Source of the DNA: Clostridium facile
Lineage (GTDB): Bacteria; Bacillota; Clostridia; Oscillospirales; Ruminococcaceae
DNA: 64,000 bases
Assembly: GCF_014297275.1 (NCBI RefSeq)
Contig: NZ_JACOQK010000001.1
Location: 744,001-808,000 of the forward strand
Direction of reading: 5' to 3'
Positions within the stretch are counted from its first letter, which is position 1, and each line of letters opens with the position of its first letter. The translations under genes were made by a program, and so were the position numbers. Below are positions 60,897 to 64,000 of the stretch, in pieces. Under the pieces are notes generated by a model. It was not told where the DNA came from. It did not search any database and saw only the letters and a list, made by a program, of their open reading frames with translations.

Positions 60897-61655
60897 GTGA
60901 ATTATGAGCTGCTGTTGCAGAAAAAAGAGCAATTGGACAGGATATGGGAGTCCATCCCAAAAGAAGCTCTCGCAAGTTTTGAACAGAACTTTGAGGTGGA
61001 ATACACCCACAACTCCACTGCCATAGAAGGGAATACCCTGACTTTAATCCAGACAAAAGCAATTTTGGAGGATGGCCTTTCTGTGGGAGGAAAGACCCTT
61101 CGAGAAATTTATGAGGTTACCAACCATGCCAAAGCGTTCGCGTATGTCAGACGGTGCGTTGCGGAGGGAAAATCTCTGGATGAGGCAATTACAAAAGAGA
61201 TCCATGCTCTGTTGATGGAGAATATCTTAACCGGAGGCATTTACCGCAATGTGGAAGTGCGCATTTCCGGTGCGGGGTTCAAACCTCCTGTGCCCAGTGA
61301 AATGTACCGTCAAGTCAAAACCTTTTTTGCTGATTTGCCTTACAAGGGAGAGTTAAACCCAATTGAGCTAGCCGCATGGACCCATGCGGAGTTCGTGAGG
61401 ATTCATCCTTTTGTGGATGGAAATGGCAGGACGTCCCGTATGCTGATGAACTATCAGCTTATGGTAGGCGAATTTCTCCCCATCTCTATTGCAAAAGAAA
61501 ACCGTCTGGAATACTTTGAGGCTCTGGAACAATATGCGGTGAATGGAAATCTAACCCCCTTTGCGGACATGGTTGCAGAGCTGGAAGAAGGTCGACTAGA
61601 CGAATACCTTTCCATTTTACCGGAACAGGGCAGTTCCCCAACACAGAATATGTAA
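60897..61655 (+). CDS. Fic-domain protein (predicted AMP transferase)
   Basis: 252 aa starting at GTG 60897 (GTGAGGTGAG upstream). The core motif HPFVDGNGRTSR is complete at 170-181, so it should transfer AMP (or a related group) from ATP to hydroxyl groups of proteins. The autoinhibitory motif STAIEGN is at 40-46, before the Fic core, which places it in class II. No wHTH domain follows; the C-terminus is short (ELEEGRLDEYLS). It has its own promoter and terminator within the conjugation region, so it is likely cargo. Target unknown. Confidence 0.9.
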   Translation: MNYELLLQKKEQLDRIWESIPKEALASFEQNFEVEYTHNSTAIEGNTLTLIQTKAILEDGLSVGGKTLREIYEVTNHAKAFAYVRRCVAEGKSLDEAITKEIHALLMENILTGGIYRNVEVRISGAGFKPPVPSEMYRQVKTFFADLPYKGELNPIELAAWTHAEFVRIHPFVDGNGRTSRMLMNYQLMVGEFLPISIAKENRLEYFEALEQYAVNGNLTPFADMVAELEEGRLDEYLSILPEQGSSPTQNM

Positions 61656-61662
61656 CAGAATG

Positions 61663-61693
61663 AGACCGTAGAAATGTTCTACGGTCTTTCTTT
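61663..61693 (+). terminator. Fic gene terminator
   Basis: AGACCGTAGAA-ATG-TTCTACGGTCT followed by TTCTTTTT. Confidence 0.85.
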
Positions 61694-61724
61694 TTATCCA
61701 AAAATGGAAGGTCGAAAATCAAGC

Positions 61725-61900
61725 AGGACAAAGAGCCGGGGTCGGTGGTCGCTCCGGCTCCTGATACATCGGACGGCAGAGCCGACCGTTGCGGGATCGG
61801 TTCGATCCAAAGGGTATGGGTCGGTGTTTTAGCCTTAGGGTCAGCCCATGGGTCAAACCTGGGAAAGCTGCCGGAAATACGCCGTTCCTTTATGGGTCAT
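61725..61900 (+). other. Candidate origin of transfer (oriT)
   Basis: GC-rich, gene-free, directly upstream of the relaxosome genes. It has inverted repeats GAGCCGG (61733-61739)/CCGGCTC (61754-61760) and GGATCG (61794-61799)/CGATCC (61803-61808). GGGTC recurs at about 61738, 61818, 61838, 61850 and 61894, three of them within ATGGGTC. Nick site unknown. Confidence 0.45.
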
Positions 61901-61930
61901 ATCCGGAATTAGAAAAAGGAGGGATGTTTT

Positions 61931-62353
61931 TTGGAAGAAAAGGAACCAAAACGGAAGTTTGCCCTCTGGGTGAAGGAGTCCTCCCTGGATTTGGTCGAGG
62001 AGTATTACAAGAAAGACAATTGCTCCAGCCGAAGCGAATATATCGAAAAGGCGATCCTGTTCTATACAGGATATTTATCCTCCAATCAGAATAGTAGCTA
62101 TCTGCCCAACATCCTCGTCTCCACCCTCAAGGGGATTGTGGCGGAGAGCGACAATAAAATCAACCGGATGATATTCAAGTTAGCAGTAGAACTTGCCATA
62201 GCCATGAATGTGGTGGCCGCCAGCAGTCAGATCAACCCAGAGGATTTACAAAGGCTGAGAAAGGAATGTATCAACGAGGTGAAACGGTTAAATGGCTCCT
62301 TCCAATTTGAGGATGCGATAGACTGGCAGAAAGGCGATCCGTGGCAAGACTGA
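61931..62353 (+). CDS. Relaxosome accessory protein, ribbon-helix-helix (MobC-like)
   Basis: 140 aa from TTG 61931 with AAAAGGAGGGATG upstream. The N-terminal KRKFALWVKESSLDLVEEYY and SSRSEYIEKAILFYTGYL has the strand-helix-helix pattern of relaxosome DNA-binding proteins. A helical region follows (NILVSTLKGIVAESDNKINRMIFKLAVELAIA). It overlaps the relaxase start by 13 bases and lies just after the candidate oriT, which it probably binds. Confidence 0.7.
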   Translation: MEEKEPKRKFALWVKESSLDLVEEYYKKDNCSSRSEYIEKAILFYTGYLSSNQNSSYLPNILVSTLKGIVAESDNKINRMIFKLAVELAIAMNVVAASSQINPEDLQRLRKECINEVKRLNGSFQFEDAIDWQKGDPWQD

Positions 62354-63630
62354 TCACCAAATTCAAATACCTGAAACCCAACAGAAAACTTGGTGGATAC
62401 GCCCGATACATTGCCACAAGGGAGCAGGTAGATAAAATTGACGATACCCAAAAATTCCTTCCAGCCACAAAAAAACAAAAGGAACTGATTCGACAGATCC
62501 TTTGTGATTTTCCAGATACAAAGGATTCCTTTGAATACCAGGACTATCTGAAAAAAATGGACAGAGGATCGGCTTCTGAGGTGATCACACAGGCACTGGA
62601 AAACAATATGGATTCCATAGAAAACACCAAAACCTATGTGGACTACATTGCCACCCGCCCCAGAGCAGAACGGTTTGGTTCTCATGGCTTATTTACCGAT
62701 GACAACATCCCTGTCCAATTAAAGAAGGTGTCGGATGAACTGAACTCCCACCAAGGGAATGTGTGGACAATGATTGTTTCCCTACGGCGGAAAGATGCAG
62801 AACGGCTGGGATTTGACAATGGCATCCGGTGGAGGGATCTGCTTCGGACACAGACAGAAACATTGGCTTCCAATTTAAAAATTCCAATGGAACATTTGAA
62901 ATGGTTCGCGGCGTTCCACAATGAAAGCCACCATCCCCACATTCATTTGATCGCCTATTCCACGGTAAAGAATGAGGGATATCTTACCAGGCAAGGGATG
63001 GAGAACATCCGATCATCCCTGGCAAAAGATATTTTTGCTGGGGACCTGGAATCGGTGTATGAGGAACAGACTGAATACCGGAACCAGCTTCGGCAAGAGG
63101 AAAAACAGATGGCACAGAGGATCGTGGAACAAATCTGCACAGGAAGTGATACCAATCAGAAAATCGAACAATTGTTGTTACAACTTGCGGATCGGCTTAG
63201 CAGAACCAAGGGCAAGAAGGTATATGGGTATTTGAAAGCGGATGTGAAAGGGCTGGTGGATTCCATTGTGGACGAACTTGCCAAAGACCAACGAATCAGC
63301 AGACTTTATGAATTGTGGTATTTGAAGAAAGAAAACATCCATGGAATCTACTCCAACTCTTCTGTAAAACGGGTTCCCTTATCTCAAAATCCAGAATTCA
63401 AACCGATCCGGAACGCTGTGATTCAGGAGGCTCTCAAGTTAAATGTGCCGACTGTTTTGGTATCAGAAGGAGATGGTCAAAAAGCGGTGATCTGTTCCGT
63501 GTTACGGTTATTCCAGGAGCTTGCCCGTATCTTCTCTGAAAAAATAGGGATAGATGATCCCATGCTCAAGACAGACCGAAAACTCAGAAAACAGATCCAG
63601 GAGAAAAAACATCAGTTGGGTTTAAAATGA
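62341..63630 (+). CDS. MobP3-type relaxase
   Basis: 429 aa starting at GTG 62341. Relaxases nick oriT and lead the strand into the recipient. The histidine triad region is AAFHNESHHPHIHLIAYS near residues 190-207. Upstream are KYLKPNRKLGGYARYIATREQV at the start and YVDYIATRPRAERFGSHGLFT near 100, both typical of MobP3 relaxases of Clostridia elements. The tyrosine nucleophile is probably among the early GYARYIA or YVDYIA residues. The C-terminal half is helical. Complete. Confidence 0.85.
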   Translation: MARLITKFKYLKPNRKLGGYARYIATREQVDKIDDTQKFLPATKKQKELIRQILCDFPDTKDSFEYQDYLKKMDRGSASEVITQALENNMDSIENTKTYVDYIATRPRAERFGSHGLFTDDNIPVQLKKVSDELNSHQGNVWTMIVSLRRKDAERLGFDNGIRWRDLLRTQTETLASNLKIPMEHLKWFAAFHNESHHPHIHLIAYSTVKNEGYLTRQGMENIRSSLAKDIFAGDLESVYEEQTEYRNQLRQEEKQMAQRIVEQICTGSDTNQKIEQLLLQLADRLSRTKGKKVYGYLKADVKGLVDSIVDELAKDQRISRLYELWYLKKENIHGIYSNSSVKRVPLSQNPEFKPIRNAVIQEALKLNVPTVLVSEGDGQKAVICSVLRLFQELARIFSEKIGIDDPMLKTDRKLRKQIQEKKHQLGLK

Positions 63631-63647
63631 ATAGAAAGGAAAAAACA

Positions 63648-64000
63648 ATGGCATATCTACATTTTACAGAGGAACAAAAAGAACGTGCCAAAAACACCGA
63701 TATTGTAGAGCTGCTCCGCAGTTCTGGGATCAACCCCAAACAGGTGGGAAGCGAATACCAGTGGGACGATGGCAGTGGGAAAATCTCGATCCGGAACAAT
63801 CTGTGGTTCCATCAATATGAGAGGATTGGTGGAGATACCGTCAGCTTTGTCAGGCGATTCTATCACAAAAGCTATCCCGAAGCCATGCAATATATTCTTG
63901 GACAATCGGCATCCGAAACACCATCCTGTCAATTAACAATGGGAAAAGAACGGAAACCCTTTGAACTGCCAGAAAAGAATCCTTCCATGTGCAGAGTATA
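63648..64000 (+). CDS. DUF3991/Toprim-type primase-like protein, partial at right edge
   Basis: At least 117 aa, cut by the window end. AAAGGA precedes ATG 63648. The start EEQKERAKNTDIVELLRSSGI, then SGKISIRNNLWFHQYERIGGDTVSFVRRFY, is the CHC2-like N-terminal domain of the DUF3991/Toprim proteins that follow MobP3 relaxases. The zinc cysteines of true DnaG primases are not seen in this part. Probably acts in replicating or processing the transferred strand. Confidence 0.7.
   Translation, partial: MAYLHFTEEQKERAKNTDIVELLRSSGINPKQVGSEYQWDDGSGKISIRNNLWFHQYERIGGDTVSFVRRFYHKSYPEAMQYILGQSASETPSCQLTMGKERKPFELPEKNPSMCRV

Noticed and set aside
1..64000. CRISPR arrays, insertion sequences, tRNA or rRNA genes
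   Set aside because: No regularly spaced short repeats, transposase ORFs, or tRNA/rRNA signatures were found apart from tmRNA and SRP RNA.

Overview
The window looks like the chromosome of a low-GC, spore-forming gut Firmicute, probably class Clostridia and near Oscillospiraceae/Ruminococcaceae. The reasons are the sporulation gene yunB, the Clostridia-like orders ligA-gatCAB and ffs-dnaX-ybaB-recR, a queT gene with a preQ1-III-like leader, an intrinsic-terminator glycine riboswitch and B12-dependent diol dehydratase genes. No 16S rRNA or tRNA gene is present, so the genus cannot be fixed.

Layout. 0-7 kb: AMP-forming acyl-CoA ligase, nicotinate phosphoribosyltransferase, a small coiled-coil protein, then rpsO and pnp, each with a structured leader. 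7-10 kb: a fused ABC transporter and a nearly empty stretch. 10-20 kb (minus strand): two very large secreted, wall-anchored glycosidases (GH78 and a GH106-like rhamnosidase) with almost identical C-terminal ends. 20-22.7 kb: flavin reductase, small membrane protein, Crp/Fnr regulator, a cupin remnant and a cobalamin adenosyltransferase. 23-28.7 kb: a small EamA/SMR transporter and the minus-strand operon pduC-D-E-G-H (diol dehydratase and its reactivase). 29-33.4 kb: amt-glnK, a VanZ-like protein, and a Na+/alanine-glycine symporter under a glycine riboswitch. 33.4-40.7 kb: yunB, ligA, gatC-gatA-gatB, two tiny ORFs and queT. 41-42.5 kb: a lone reverse transcriptase of the Abi/DRT (unknown-group) type. 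42.6-46.3 kb: SRP RNA, dnaX, ybaB, recR, smpB, tmRNA. 46.3-64 kb: an integrative conjugative element starting directly downstream of tmRNA and running off the right edge.

How it may work together. The rhamnosidases could release L-rhamnose outside the cell. Anaerobic rhamnose catabolism yields 1,2-propanediol, the substrate of the diol dehydratase, whose cofactor is made by the adenosyltransferase; the acyl-CoA ligase at the left edge could handle a short-chain acid product. This link is inferred, since the intervening rhamnose genes are not in the window. The conjugative element carries a surface adhesin, a pilin-like protein, VirB6-, PrgI- and VirB4-like proteins, a peptidoglycan hydrolase, a MobP3-type relaxase with its ribbon-helix-helix partner and a candidate oriT, plus cargo (DNA adenine methylase, ArdA-like protein, two DUF4240 proteins, Fic protein). 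No integrase or VirD4-type coupling protein is seen within the window.

The best candidates for something undescribed are the solitary reverse transcriptase with its 340-base upstream gap, and the DUF4240 cassette that has duplicated the start of the virB6-like gene inside the conjugation operon.
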